Of a stretch of 64,000 nucleotides of DNA, positions 1 to 9,049 are shown one piece after another. A program made the translations under genes and the position numbers. How positions within the stretch are numbered: the first letter of the stretch is position 1; each line of letters opens with the position of its first letter. The DNA comes from Caldilineales bacterium (GTDB lineage: Bacteria; Chloroflexota; Anaerolineae; J102). The notes beneath the pieces are model-generated. The model was given only the letters and a program-made list of their open reading frames with translations, searched no databases and was not told where the DNA came from. The DNA lies in contig JAIBAP010000019.1 in assembly GCA_019695115.1 (NCBI GenBank), positions 18,008 to 82,007 of the forward strand. The letters run 5' to 3'.

Positions 1-1
1 T

Positions 2-1372
2 CTGGCCGCGCCCACCCTTTGGGACTATCTCTCGGCGGCCGGGCGCAACGTGGGCGCCATCAACCTGCCCGTCAGCTATCCCCTGCGCCCGCTCAACGGC
101 TTCGCCATTTCGGGCATGCTCACCCCGCCCGGCGCCACCGACTGGACCTGGCCGCCCGAATTGGCCGACGAACTCAAGGGCTACATCATCGAGTTGGACT
201 ATGGCCGGCCCGGCCAAAGCCTTCTGCCCGACGGCTTGCCCGGCCCCGGCCAGATGCTGACCGACATCATCGCTATGACCGAACGGCTGGGTTTTCACAC
301 CCTGCGCCTGATGCAAACCCGGCCGTGGGAGGTGTTGATGACCGTCTTCACCGGCACCGACCGGATTTCGCACCACTTCTGGCACTACTTGCAGGGCGAC
401 GAGTCGGGCGGCAACCTGGATATGGCCGTCGCCGGGCAACTGGCCGACTTCTTCCACCTGCTCGATAGCATCATCGGCAGCATGGTGCGTTCGGCCGGCA
501 AAGACGCCACCATCGTCTTCCTCTCGGATCACGGCTTCGGCCCGGCGGCGCGGCACTGGGCGCACCTGAACAACTGGCTGCTCGAACTCGACCTCCTTCA
601 CCTGCAGCCGGTCTCAGCCGGGGGCTGGCTCCAGCAGATCAAAAGCCGCGCCCCCTGGCTGCGCGACATCGCCAAACGCATCCTCCCCGCCGACGCCCGC
701 GCCGCCGTGCAATCACACAGCCATCTGGCCGACGCCATCGACTGGCCCCGCACCCTGGCCTGGGCCGAACCCCTCTACAACAACATCGCCGCCATCTACT
801 TCCACCGCCAGGATCGTTACCCAAACGGCGTCATCAGCCCCGCCGCCGTCGAAACCCTGCGCCAGAGCCTGATCGAAGAGGCCCGGGACCTGATGATCCC
901 CGGCCTCGACCGCCCCCTGGTGCAGGACATCCGGCCCCGCGAAGACCTCTACACCGGCCCCTTCGTCGAGAACTTCCCCGACCTCATCCTCACCCTCGAC
1001 CCGGACTATGCCGCCGTCCCCACCCTGGGCAGCACCCTCATCACCCCCATCCCCAGGCTTCTGCGCACCGGCGACCATCGGCCCGAAGGCATCTTCCTGG
1101 CCTGCGGCGCCAACACCCGTCCCGGCCGCCTGCCGCACACGCCCTCGCTGATCGACCTCGCCCCCACCCTCCTCCACTTCGCCGGCCTGCCCATCCCCAC
1201 CGAGATGGAAGGCGAACCGATCCTCGACGCTTTCCACGACGGCTACCTGGTGCTCCACCCACCCCGCCTCGGCCCCAGCCTGCCGCCGGTTGCCCCAGCG
1301 CCCGCCGACGAACTCTCGGCCGACGAAAGCGCCGCCGTAAACGAACGATTGCGCGGGTTGGGCTATATTTGA
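2..1372 (+). CDS. Type I phosphodiesterase/nucleotide pyrophosphatase family protein (5' partial)
   Basis: The frame is open from the first bases of the window, so the N-terminus lies upstream; the first visible residues (LAAPTLWDYLSAAGRNVGAI) are already internal family sequence, and the GTG at 50 is not the real start. The protein belongs to the alkaline phosphatase/NPP superfamily of metal-dependent phosphodiesterases. A metal-ligand motif SDHGFGPAARHW sits near 524-560, and a second conserved stretch (TGDHRPEGIF, then a PTLLHFAGLP block) lies near the C-terminus. It ends in RLRGLGYI, the same ending as the next gene (HLRALGYL), so the two are tandem paralogues. The substrate cannot be told; relatives include phosphonate, nucleotide and glycolipid phosphodiesterases. 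Confidence 0.85.
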   Translation: MAAPTLWDYLSAAGRNVGAINLPVSYPLRPLNGFAISGMLTPPGATDWTWPPELADELKGYIIELDYGRPGQSLLPDGLPGPGQMLTDIIAMTERLGFHTLRLMQTRPWEVLMTVFTGTDRISHHFWHYLQGDESGGNLDMAVAGQLADFFHLLDSIIGSMVRSAGKDATIVFLSDHGFGPAARHWAHLNNWLLELDLLHLQPVSAGGWLQQIKSRAPWLRDIAKRILPADARAAVQSHSHLADAIDWPRTLAWAEPLYNNIAAIYFHRQDRYPNGVISPAAVETLRQSLIEEARDLMIPGLDRPLVQDIRPREDLYTGPFVENFPDLILTLDPDYAAVPTLGSTLITPIPRLLRTGDHRPEGIFLACGANTRPGRLPHTPSLIDLAPTLLHFAGLPIPTEMEGEPILDAFHDGYLVLHPPRLGPSLPPVAPAPADELSADESAAVNERLRGLGYI

Positions 1373-1493
1373 TTGTATTGCGTATTTCGTGTTGCGTATT
1401 TCGTGTTGCGTATTTCGTGTTGCGTATTTTTGTCGTATCCCGCAACGATGAGACAATACGGAATACGCAACACGAACTATCCCCTCCTTTTCT
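1373..1493. repeat. Heptamer-period array between the paralogous phosphodiesterases
   Basis: Alternating 7-mers CGTATTT and CGTGTTG are repeated about three times just after the stop codon. An inverted copy (AATACGCAACACGAA) follows near 1462-1477, so the array can fold back on itself. The downstream start codon is at 1494. Confidence 0.7.
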
Positions 1494-3095
1494 ATGCTCC
1501 TCATCCTCGGCCTCGATGGCGCCGACTGGTCGATCCTCGACGCCCTCATCGATGCGGGCAAGCTCCCTCACCTGGCGGCCCTGAACCAGCGCAGTCAGCG
1601 AGGGGTGCTCCGCTCCACCATTCGGCCGGAATCCTCCATCGCCTGGGCCACCTTCGCCACCGGCGTTGGGGCCGGGCGGCATGGCGTCTACAGCTTCAGC
1701 ACCCAGCGCCCCGATAGCTACGAGACCGCCCTGGTGACCTCGGCCAGCATCCGTCACCCCGCCTTCTGGCAGACGGCCGCCGCCGCGGGCAAACGCGTGG
1801 CCCTGCTAAACGTGCCTATGACCTACCCGCCGCAACCGCTGCCGGGCGGGGTCAACGTGGCCGGGATGCTGGCGCCCACCACACGCAGCCCCTTTGTCTG
1901 GCCGCCGGACCTGCGCCAACCCTTGCTGAAGGCTGCACCCGGCTACACCGTCGCCCTCGACCGCAGCGGCCTCGACCTCCGCCGCTTCATCGCCGCCTCC
2001 ACGCGCTCGATCCGGGCGCGCACGGCCGCCGCCAGCTGGTTGGCCCGGCAAGGCGAGTGGGAGGCGATGGTTGTCGTCTACACCGAGACCGATCGGCTCC
2101 AGCACTACGGGCTCCACCTGATCGACCCGCAGCATCCCCGCCACAACCCCCACGAAACCACCCTGGGCCAGGAACTCGTCGCCGCCTACCAGATCCTCGA
2201 CGAAGGCATCGGCCACCTCCTGACCCTCGCCGGCTCCGATGCCACCGTCATCATCCTCTCGGATCACGGCTTTGCCGCCTGCGCCCGCTCTTTCCGGCCC
2301 AACGCCTGGCTGCAACAGGAAGGGCTGCTGGCGCTGGCGGCCCAACCTGCTCCCTCTCCTGGCCTCTGGCAGCGGCTGCGCGGCCACGCCGGGCTGCGCC
2401 GCCTGAAACAGAGCCTGCCCATCGTCCAGGACTGGCGGCGGCCGCCCTCGCCGGGCGCGGGGCTGGCCGCAGTCGACTGGCCGGCGACGGCCGCCGTCTT
2501 CAGCTCGGCCGGCGGGATCCGCTTCAACATCCGGGGCCGCGAGCCGCAGGGCATCCTCACCCCCGCCGAAGCCGAGACCCTGGCCGCCGAACTGGGCCAC
2601 AAGCTGTTGGCGCTGGTCGATCCTGCCAGCGGTCACCCCGTCCTCGCCGCCGTCCACCGCCGCCAGGATTTGTATCACGGCCCCTACCTCGACCTGGCCC
2701 CCGACTTGATCCTCGAACCCGTGCGCCGTCACGCCGACCCCAGGCGCGTGTGCCTGCTGTCCTACGATCTCGGCGGCGCTGTCTTTGCCGATAGCGGCGA
2801 TCTCACCGGCAACCACGCCCTCGAAGGCGTGTTCATGGCCGCGGGGCCAGAGATCGGGCCGGGCGTCCTCCACGACGCCGAGATAGTGGACGTCGCACCC
2901 ACCCTCCTCCACCTGCTGGGCCTGCCCCTGCCCGCAGACCTCGATGGTCGTGTGCTGCCGATCGGGGGAGCGAGCCGCGCCGTGACACACACAGCCGCCG
3001 GCAACCCATCCCCACCGCCCTCCGGCGCCCCGGCCTTCGCCCCGGATGAACAGGCGGCGGTCGAGCAGCACTTGCGCGCGCTCGGCTATCTCTAG
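1494..3095 (+). CDS. Type I phosphodiesterase/nucleotide pyrophosphatase family protein
   Basis: Complete 533-residue member of the alkaline phosphatase/NPP superfamily. The metal-binding start LGLDGADW lies at residues 5-12, the candidate nucleophile region SIAWATFATG at 48-57, and the second metal motif SDHGF near 256-260 (D257, H258). A C-terminal block with PTLLHLLGLPLP closes the fold. There is no signal peptide: the first beta strand (MLLILGLDG) starts at residue 1, so the enzyme looks cytoplasmic or associated with the inner membrane face. It follows a paralogue on the same strand across a 121-bp repeat array, so the pair probably arose by tandem duplication. Substrate unknown. Confidence 0.85.
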   Translation: MLLILGLDGADWSILDALIDAGKLPHLAALNQRSQRGVLRSTIRPESSIAWATFATGVGAGRHGVYSFSTQRPDSYETALVTSASIRHPAFWQTAAAAGKRVALLNVPMTYPPQPLPGGVNVAGMLAPTTRSPFVWPPDLRQPLLKAAPGYTVALDRSGLDLRRFIAASTRSIRARTAAASWLARQGEWEAMVVVYTETDRLQHYGLHLIDPQHPRHNPHETTLGQELVAAYQILDEGIGHLLTLAGSDATVIILSDHGFAACARSFRPNAWLQQEGLLALAAQPAPSPGLWQRLRGHAGLRRLKQSLPIVQDWRRPPSPGAGLAAVDWPATAAVFSSAGGIRFNIRGREPQGILTPAEAETLAAELGHKLLALVDPASGHPVLAAVHRRQDLYHGPYLDLAPDLILEPVRRHADPRRVCLLSYDLGGAVFADSGDLTGNHALEGVFMAAGPEIGPGVLHDAEIVDVAPTLLHLLGLPLPADLDGRVLPIGGASRAVTHTAAGNPSPPPSGAPAFAPDEQAAVEQHLRALGYL

Positions 3096-3103
3096 GCCCA
3101 CGC

Positions 3104-3132
3104 TTGGCCGCAGGCCCGAAAGCGCATACAAT
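3104..3132 (+). promoter_or_regulatory. Predicted sigma-70 promoter of the sortase gene
   Basis: TTGGCC at 3104-3109 and TACAAT at 3127-3132, spaced by 17 bp, 43 bp upstream of the ATG at 3175. The TACAAT form of the -10 box recurs upstream of several other genes in this window. Confidence 0.5.
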
Positions 3133-3174
3133 GACGGCCTGATCCCCGTCCTCTTTTCGGGGCCGACGCCTCCC

Positions 3175-4050
3175 ATGTCTCGGCGCTACACTCTCTTGTT
3201 CGCAGGTCTCTTCATCGCCCTGGCCCTGGTGGGGGTGGTGTGGGCCAGGCTGGCATGGGGCGGACGCGACCACACCACCCCAACCGACGTGGCCGCGGCG
3301 CCGACCTGGACGCCGACGGCGGCGGTCGTCGGCGTGCTACAACCGACTGCTGCCAGCGCCGCCACCACCCCCGCGCCCACGGCCACGGCTGCGCCGATCC
3401 CCACCCTCACGCCCACCCCCTTCCCACCGGAGCCAACAAACACCCCCACGCTTGCCGGGGCCGAGGGAGCATCGGCGCCGCCTGTTGCGGCCACAAGCCC
3501 GGCCAGACGCATCGATTCGGCGGGGCCGATCCCACTCCCCACCATCCAGCCGCTGCCCATCGGCCAGGGCCTCGCCCCGGTTCGCCTGCTCATCCCCGCC
3601 CTGGGGCTGGATGCGCCCGTGCTGCCGATGGGCTGGCACGTGGTGGAAGACGCCAACGGCATCCGCAGCGAGTGGGATGTGGTGGACGATGCCGCCGGGC
3701 ATCACATCGACTCGGTCTTTCCAGGCGAGGCGGGCAATGTCGTGCTTTCGGGGCACAACAACATCGGCGGGGCAGTGTTCCGCTCGGTCTGCGTCATCGG
3801 CGAGCCGGGTGTGGATTTTGGCCTGGGCGACGAGATGATCCTGCAGGACGAGGCTGGCCGCAGCTTCGTCTACCAGGTGGAAGGCTGGCAGCGCTTCGCC
3901 GAGGCGGGCGCCAGCATCGCCCAACGCCAGGCCAACGCCCGCTACCTGGCGCCCACCGCGCGCGCCCAACTGACACTCATCACCTGCTGGCCGCCCACCT
4001 CCAACACCCACCGCGTGGTCGTCACCGGCCCGCTGACAGGAATGCGCTAA
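3175..4050 (+). CDS. Sortase family transpeptidase, membrane anchored
   Basis: A 291-residue protein starting MSRRYTLLFAGLFIALALVG: a short basic N-terminus, one membrane helix, and a long Thr/Pro/Ala linker (about residues 35-125) before the catalytic domain. The sortase triad is visible: His194 in LSGHNN, Cys271 in TLITCW, Arg280 in NTHRVV. Sortases cut a C-terminal sorting signal and transfer the protein to an envelope acceptor. The ATG at 3175 follows a TTGGCC-N17-TACAAT promoter; the longer open frame from 3046 runs into the previous gene and is not used. No obvious LPxTG substrate was seen nearby. A lipoprotein gene follows after 3 bp, probably in the same operon. Confidence 0.88.
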   Translation: MSRRYTLLFAGLFIALALVGVVWARLAWGGRDHTTPTDVAAAPTWTPTAAVVGVLQPTAASAATTPAPTATAAPIPTLTPTPFPPEPTNTPTLAGAEGASAPPVAATSPARRIDSAGPIPLPTIQPLPIGQGLAPVRLLIPALGLDAPVLPMGWHVVEDANGIRSEWDVVDDAAGHHIDSVFPGEAGNVVLSGHNNIGGAVFRSVCVIGEPGVDFGLGDEMILQDEAGRSFVYQVEGWQRFAEAGASIAQRQANARYLAPTARAQLTLITCWPPTSNTHRVVVTGPLTGMR

Positions 4051-4053
4051 GCG

Positions 4054-4491
4054 ATGCCCCGTCCGCTCCTCCCCCTCTTCCTCCTGCTGCTGCTCGGCCT
4101 GCTGGCTGCCTGCGGCTCCTCGCCCACTGTCATCACCTGGGAAACAGCCTCGGAGGTCAACACGGCCGGGTTCAACATCTACCGTGGGCCGAGCGCCGAG
4201 GGGCCGTGGACACAGATCAACGCCACGCTGATCCCGCCGTCTTCCGACCCGGTGCAAGGCGGGAAATACGAGTATCGCGACGCCGCCCCCATCCCCGGCG
4301 AGGCCTATTATCTGCTCGAAGAGATCGAACTGAACGGCGCCAGCACCCGCTATCCACCCACCCAACTCGCGCCTGCCGGCCGCACCAACTGGCTGCTTTG
4401 GGTCGGCGCGGCGGTGGCAGCAATGGCCGCCGGCTGGGTGATCGGCGGGCGTCTTCGCTCCAAATCTGGCCAGAACGAGGAGGGGAGCTAA
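4054..4491 (+). CDS. Lipoprotein with fibronectin-III-like domain and C-terminal membrane helix
   Basis: A 145-residue protein. The signal peptide MPRPLLPLFLLLLLGLLAAC ends in a lipobox (LAAC, Cys20). The middle (about 27-105) reads like a single fibronectin-III-type sandwich (VITWETASEVNTAGFNIYRG, then YEYRDAAPIPGEAYYLLEEI), often seen fused to Chloroflexota surface proteins. A hydrophobic helix (about 115-135) followed by a basic tail gives a second membrane contact. It starts 3 bp after the sortase and its stop codon overlaps the next start (TAATG), so the three genes are probably cotranscribed. Function unknown; an extracytoplasmic adaptor is a reasonable guess. Confidence 0.7.
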   Translation: MPRPLLPLFLLLLLGLLAACGSSPTVITWETASEVNTAGFNIYRGPSAEGPWTQINATLIPPSSDPVQGGKYEYRDAAPIPGEAYYLLEEIELNGASTRYPPTQLAPAGRTNWLLWVGAAVAAMAAGWVIGGRLRSKSGQNEEGS

Positions 4492-5330
4492 TGGATCTCC
4501 ATGACCGCACGGTGCTAATCACAGGGGCGTCGATGGGCATCGGCGCCGCCACGGCGCGGGCTTTTGCCAGCGCCGCCGCCGCCCCGCCTCTTCGCCTGGC
4601 CCTCCTGGCCCGATCGAGCGACCGCCTGCAGGCGCTGGTCACGGAGTTGAACCGGCAGCCGGGCGTGCAAGCGCTGGCCGTGACCGCCGATGTGACGCAG
4701 CCGGAGAGCCTGGCCCCGGCGGTGGCGCAGATCGAGGGCGCGTTCGGGCCGGTGGATATCCTGGTCAACAACGCCGGGGTGGGGATGCGCAGCCCGGTGG
4801 GAAGCATCGACCTGGCCGCGGCGCGGCAGGTGTTCGAGGTCAACTACTGGGGGGCGCTGGCCTGCATCGAGGCCGTGCTGCCGGGGATGATGGCGCAGCA
4901 GGACGGGCTGATCATCAATATCTCGTCCATCCTCGGCCACCGGGCCATGCCCAACGCCGGCATCTATTGCTCGACCAAGTTCGCGCTCAACGCCCTGTCC
5001 GAGTCGATGCGGCTGGAGCTGCGTCCGCATGGCATCCGCGTCGTTGGCTTCTATCCGGGCGTCACCGAGACCGAATTCGGGCGCAATGAGTTGACCGGCG
5101 ACGCCACCGGCCAGGGCCGCAACCGCGCCGCTCGCACGTCCGCGGCGACGGTGGGGCAGGCCATCGTGCGGGCAGCGCAGAGCGAGCCGCGCGACGGCTA
5201 TGCCACGCTTTTCGACCGGGTTTTCGTCTGGGGCGCAACTCTGGCACCCGGCCTGCTGGACAGGATGCTGGCACGTTTTTATCGGCGCGGGGTTGGTGGT
5301 ACACGGATAGACGCGGATGAACGCGGATAA
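4491..5330 (+). CDS. Short-chain dehydrogenase/reductase (SDR)
   Basis: A 279-residue NAD(P)-dependent oxidoreductase of the classical SDR family. The cofactor motif TGASMGIG is at residues 11-18, NNAG is near 91-94, the catalytic serine is in NISSILG, and YCSTK carries the active-site Tyr and Lys. The start ATG overlaps the stop of the lipoprotein gene (TAATG). The open frame extends far upstream but only as a shadow of that gene. The last residues (GGTRIDADERG) and the TAA are encoded by the first copy of the GCGGAT repeat, so the native C-terminus was replaced by repeat sequence. Substrate unknown. Confidence 0.85.
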   Translation: MDLHDRTVLITGASMGIGAATARAFASAAAAPPLRLALLARSSDRLQALVTELNRQPGVQALAVTADVTQPESLAPAVAQIEGAFGPVDILVNNAGVGMRSPVGSIDLAAARQVFEVNYWGALACIEAVLPGMMAQQDGLIINISSILGHRAMPNAGIYCSTKFALNALSESMRLELRPHGIRVVGFYPGVTETEFGRNELTGDATGQGRNRAARTSAATVGQAIVRAAQSEPRDGYATLFDRVFVWGATLAPGLLDRMLARFYRRGVGGTRIDADERG

Positions 5331-5461
5331 AGAAAAAGAAATCCGCGCCGACCCGCGTTCATCCGCGTGCCCCTACCTATCCGCACAGGGTTGTTTATAC
5401 GCGGATAAACGCGGATGAACGCGGATAAGAAAAATCCGCGTTCATCCGCGTTTATCCGCGT
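5301..5461. repeat. GCGGAT-type repeats ending in a perfect 28-bp-stem hairpin
   Basis: Units close to ACGCGGATAA and ACGCGGATGA repeat with a 10-bp step. The second block, 5399-5461, is an exact inverted repeat with a 28-bp stem and a 7-nt A-rich loop. The first block (about 5301-5368) is an imperfect version whose left arm overlaps the end of the SDR gene. It lies between convergent genes and could act as a two-way terminator. Confidence 0.85.
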
Positions 5462-5465
5462 ACCT

Positions 5466-7169
5466 TTATTCCGGCGCCATCGGGGCGACGAGCAGCGTTT
5501 GGGAACGGAGGACGCGCACCTGGCCCGGCCGGCCGCCTGGAATCCGGCGCAGGTGCCGGCGCTGGGTGTAGATCACCGCGACCTTGCCATCATGGCGGGC
5601 CTGCGATTGCCAGGCCGCCCACGCCGCCGCCTGTAGCAACGTGCTTTCGGGCGCGTCCCGCCCCTCGGTCTTGATCACAACGTGCGAGCCGGGCACACGC
5701 TCGCTGTGCAGCCAAAGATCGTCCGGCCCGGCCAGTTCCCAGGTCACGCGCTCGTTCTGGGTGGCATTGCGGCCGACGAGCACGGTGAAGCCATCGCTTG
5801 TGCGCAGGCGCAAGGGCTGCGAACGCTGGATGGGCGGGCGACGGCGCTTTTCGGGGGCGGGCAGCAGGCCGGAGATCAGCAGCGCCTCGCGCACCTCCTC
5901 GATCTGGGCGGCATCTTCGGCCAGGTGGAGGTCGGTCTGGAGTTGGTCGAGAAACTCCAGGTCGCGATCGGTCTCGGCCAGCAGGTCGGGGATGCGGGCG
6001 GCGGCGCGCTTGGCCTTGTGATAGCGGGCGAAGTAGGCCTGGGCGTTTTCGCTGGGCGAAAGGGTGGGGTCGAGCGGGATGCGGAGGAGGGCGTCGCCGG
6101 CGTCGGCCAACAGCTCGGCGTGGCCAGGACGGATCTGCCAGGCATAGGCCAGGATCCACTCGCCAAAGCTCCTGATCTCGTCCACTTCTTCGGCGCTCAC
6201 GGCCTGCTCGCCCAGCCCGATCCGGCGGCCGTTCAGCCGGCGGCGGGCGTCGTCCAGCAGGGCCTGCACCTGGCTGCGCCGGCCGGCGTAGGCATCGGCG
6301 CCGATGAGGGCGGCGTAGTAGTCGGCGGCGGCGCGGCTGATGGTGGGGCGAAGTTCATAGCCGTCCAGATGGCTCAGCTCGTAGGGGGCGAAAGCCAGCG
6401 GCCCGCCATCCTGGCCGAAAACGACCGACGGCGCCCACCCGCCCTGCCGCGGCAGGCCCCGCAGCCAGACGATGGCATCGAACAGCGCCCGCGAGCGGGC
6501 GTTGGCATGGCCGAACGTTGCCAGGGCGTCGCCGGTGGCGCGGAAGACCAGTTCGCGGGCGGCCAGCGGGCTGATCCCGGCCACCTGCCCAATCAGCGCC
6601 CGCCAGATAGGGCCTGCCGGGGCGAGGTCGCAGAGGCGTTCGAGATCGGCCACGGTCAGGAGGTCGATGGGGGTCTTGTCGGGTTGGGGCGGCGGCGGCA
6701 GATAGGGACGGCCGGGCAGGATGGGGCGATGCGGGTTGCGGTCTGGCCCAAAACGGCGCAGCGCCTCCAGGATGGCGCCCTCCTCGCTCAGCAACAGCAG
6801 ATTGCTCCATTTTCCCATGATCTCCGCCGCCAGGGTCGTCTTGCCCAGTTCGGGGTGCTCGCAGCCGCAGAAGAGGATGCGCTCCCAGGCCGGCTGGAAG
6901 ACATCGACCAGACGGGCGCCCACCAGCCGCTTGCGGGCCAGCAGGAGGAAAGGCGCATCGGTCTCGGCCCCACGGCGGGCTTTTTCGGGCAGAAGATGGG
7001 CGCGGGCGGAGGAGGGCTGCGTATCGAACAACAGCCACTGCCGCCCCTCGCGGCCAAACACCTCCAACGCCAGGCTGCGTTCGTCCGGCTGCACCACGGC
7101 CTGGATGCGGCCCCCGGACACAGTTTCGTTCAGTTCGCGGGCGACGGCGGTGAGGGTGATGGCGTCCAT
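5466..7169 (-). CDS. rqcH: NFACT family protein, Rqc2/RqcH homologue
   Basis: A 567-residue protein with the NFACT layout: an N-terminal NFACT-N domain from MDAITLTAVARELNE, a middle helical coiled-coil region (about 290-420), and the C-terminal NFACT-R domain with the hallmark DDLWLHSERVPGSHVVIK near residue 480. In bacteria RqcH binds split 50S subunits holding a stalled nascent chain and recruits alanyl-tRNA to add C-terminal Ala tails for proteolysis. Older annotation calls this family fibronectin-binding protein A. Length is normal. It is convergent with the SDR gene, separated by the GCGGAT hairpin. Confidence 0.9.
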   Translation of the reverse strand: MDAITLTAVARELNETVSGGRIQAVVQPDERSLALEVFGREGRQWLLFDTQPSSARAHLLPEKARRGAETDAPFLLLARKRLVGARLVDVFQPAWERILFCGCEHPELGKTTLAAEIMGKWSNLLLLSEEGAILEALRRFGPDRNPHRPILPGRPYLPPPPQPDKTPIDLLTVADLERLCDLAPAGPIWRALIGQVAGISPLAARELVFRATGDALATFGHANARSRALFDAIVWLRGLPRQGGWAPSVVFGQDGGPLAFAPYELSHLDGYELRPTISRAAADYYAALIGADAYAGRRSQVQALLDDARRRLNGRRIGLGEQAVSAEEVDEIRSFGEWILAYAWQIRPGHAELLADAGDALLRIPLDPTLSPSENAQAYFARYHKAKRAAARIPDLLAETDRDLEFLDQLQTDLHLAEDAAQIEEVREALLISGLLPAPEKRRRPPIQRSQPLRLRTSDGFTVLVGRNATQNERVTWELAGPDDLWLHSERVPGSHVVIKTEGRDAPESTLLQAAAWAAWQSQARHDGKVAVIYTQRRHLRRIPGGRPGQVRVLRSQTLLVAPMAPE

Positions 7170-7179
7170 AGCAGGCGCC

Positions 7180-7212
7180 AGACCCTAAAGGTTTTGGAAA
7201 CCTTTAGGGTCT
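7180..7212. terminator. GACCC...GGGTC hairpin, copy 1
   Basis: Perfect 15-bp stem (AGACCCTAAAGGTTT) with a 3-nt loop, just downstream of the acyl-CoA synthetase stop codon on the minus strand. It is one of six related hairpins in the window, each at the 3' end of a gene. Confidence 0.75.
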
Positions 7213-7218
7213 TTGCAT

Positions 7219-8949
7219 TCATTTGTCCTGCGCAGCCAGTTTCGCCCGCTCCTCCTCCACCAGCACCCGGCGCAGGAACTTGCCCACCATCGATTTGGGC
7301 AATTCGGAGCGGAACTCGACCTGGGAGGGAACCTTGTAGGGGGCCAGGTTCTGCTTGCAGTGGGCGATAAGCTCCTCGGCGGTGGCGCTCTGGCCGGGCT
7401 TGAGCACCACATAGGCCTTCACCGTCTCGCCGCGGCGCGCATCCGGCACGCCCGCCACCACCGCCTCCTGCACCTTCGGGTGCTCGAACAGCACCTCCTC
7501 GACCTCGCGCGGGACGATGTTGTAGCCGGAGGCGATGATCAGGTCCTTTTTGCGGTCGACGATGTAGAAATAGCCGTCCTCGTCCATCTTGGCGATGTCG
7601 CCGGTATACAGCCAGCCTTCGGCGTCCTTCACCTTGCGGGTTTCTTCTTCATGGCCCCAATAACCGGCCATCACCTGCGGCCCGCGCAGAGCCAACTCGC
7701 CCTCCTCGCCTACGCCTAGTGGCTGGAATTTGCCATCCGGGCCGGGGTCGAGCGAGACGATGCGGGCCTCGACATCGGGCAAGGGCACGCCGATCGAGCC
7801 GGCTTTCGAGTTCCCCCAGATTGGGTTGGCGTGGGTGACGGGCGCGGCTTCGGTCAGACCATAGCCCTCGCGCAGCCGGCCGCCGGTCAGTTCCTCGAAG
7901 CGCCTCTGCACCTCGGCCGGCAGCGGCGCCGCGCCCGAAATGCAGGCCTTGATCGTGTGCAGATTGAACTTGGCCACGTCCTTGTGGTTGATGATGCCGA
8001 TGTACATCGCCGGCACGCCGGGGAAGAGGCTGCACCCCTCGCGCTGGATCATGTCCATGACGGCCACGAGGTCGCGCGGGTTGGGGACGACAAAGATCTC
8101 GGCCCCCAGTTTGAGGCCCAGCAACATGCAGGTGGTCATGCCGTAGACATGGAAGAAGGGGATGGCGCCCATCACCTTTTCTTTGCCGATGTCCACACGA
8201 GTGAACCAGGCCTGGCACTGCAAGACGTTGGCCACCAGGTTGCGATGGCTGAGCATGGCCGCTTTGGGCACGCCGGTGGTGCCGCCGGTGTATTGGAACA
8301 GGGCGATGTCATCCGGGGCGATGTGGACATCGGGCGGGTTGGGCGGGTTGGTTTTGATCAGGGTGGTGAAATGGTGGATATTGCCACCCTCTGGCACTTC
8401 GACCCAGGTCCCTTCTTTCTCGCGCGCCCGCTTGACCAGGGTCGCGAACGGCTGGCCGATGAAGTCGTTGAGGTGATAGAGGATGACGTTCTTGACCTTG
8501 GTCTCGGCCTGGATTTCTTTCAGCTTGGGATAGAGTTCGTTCCAAATGATGATGGTTTCGGCGCCGGAATCCTGGAGCTGATGGCGCATCTCGCGCGGGG
8601 TGTAGATGGGGTTGGTGTTGATGACGATGGCGCCCAGGCGGATGGCGGCCAGAAAGGCGATGACGCCGCCCGGCGAGTTGGGCGTCTGCACGGCCACGCG
8701 GTCGCCCTTTTTCACCCCCATCCCCGCCAGCGCCGTCGCCAGGCGATTGACCCGGTCTTCGAGCTGGCGATAGGTGAAGCTGACGCCGATCTTGAGCCCC
8801 GCTGGCAGATAGCGCAGGTTCATCGTCAACGCCTTGTGGTACATGTATTCGACAAAAGGCGTCTGCAACAGTTCCCACAACGATTTGTCTGGATAGTGAA
8901 GCGTGGGCGGCGCTTCCGCTTCGTAGTGTTTCAGCCAGGGCTTGTCCAT
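7219..8949 (-). CDS. Long-chain fatty-acid--CoA ligase (AMP-forming)
   Basis: A 576-residue adenylate-forming enzyme that activates fatty acids to acyl-CoA through an acyl-AMP. The ATP/AMP motif YTGGTTGVPKAAMLSH, the YGLTEAAPV motif and the hinge region YTGDIAKMDEDGYFYIVDRK with a late catalytic Lys region (VPSQVEF, then GKFLRR) are all present. The ATG at 8949 (MDKPWLKHYE) is chosen because AAGGAG sits 8 nt upstream; a longer frame begins at 8973 but would translate the ribosome binding site. It has its own consensus promoter with a palindrome in the spacer, so fatty-acid-responsive repression is plausible. Chain-length preference cannot be read from sequence. Confidence 0.92.
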   Translation of the reverse strand: MDKPWLKHYEAEAPPTLHYPDKSLWELLQTPFVEYMYHKALTMNLRYLPAGLKIGVSFTYRQLEDRVNRLATALAGMGVKKGDRVAVQTPNSPGGVIAFLAAIRLGAIVINTNPIYTPREMRHQLQDSGAETIIIWNELYPKLKEIQAETKVKNVILYHLNDFIGQPFATLVKRAREKEGTWVEVPEGGNIHHFTTLIKTNPPNPPDVHIAPDDIALFQYTGGTTGVPKAAMLSHRNLVANVLQCQAWFTRVDIGKEKVMGAIPFFHVYGMTTCMLLGLKLGAEIFVVPNPRDLVAVMDMIQREGCSLFPGVPAMYIGIINHKDVAKFNLHTIKACISGAAPLPAEVQRRFEELTGGRLREGYGLTEAAPVTHANPIWGNSKAGSIGVPLPDVEARIVSLDPGPDGKFQPLGVGEEGELALRGPQVMAGYWGHEEETRKVKDAEGWLYTGDIAKMDEDGYFYIVDRKKDLIIASGYNIVPREVEEVLFEHPKVQEAVVAGVPDARRGETVKAYVVLKPGQSATAEELIAHCKQNLAPYKVPSQVEFRSELPKSMVGKFLRRVLVEEERAKLAAQDK

Positions 8950-9020
8950 AAGAGGCTCCTTCGCAGGCGGCAAGGGCCAGGCGCCCGGTTGCGCCTGCTT
9001 TGTGCTGCGCCTGCGGCCTG

Positions 9021-9049
9021 ATTATATGCAGCATGACGCAGTGCGTCAA
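9021..9049 (-). promoter_or_regulatory. Promoter with operator-like palindrome for the acyl-CoA ligase
   Basis: On the minus strand TTGACG (9049-9044) and TATAAT (9026-9021) are spaced by 17 bp. The spacer and -35 overlap a perfect inverted repeat, TGACGCA-N1-TGCGTCA at 9034-9048. A repressor bound there would block RNA polymerase. The regulator is not in this window. Confidence 0.7.

Noticed and set aside
3240..4490. Long N-terminal extension of the SDR protein
   Set aside because: It overlaps the sortase and lipoprotein genes in another frame; the TAATG start at 4491 matches the SDR fold exactly.
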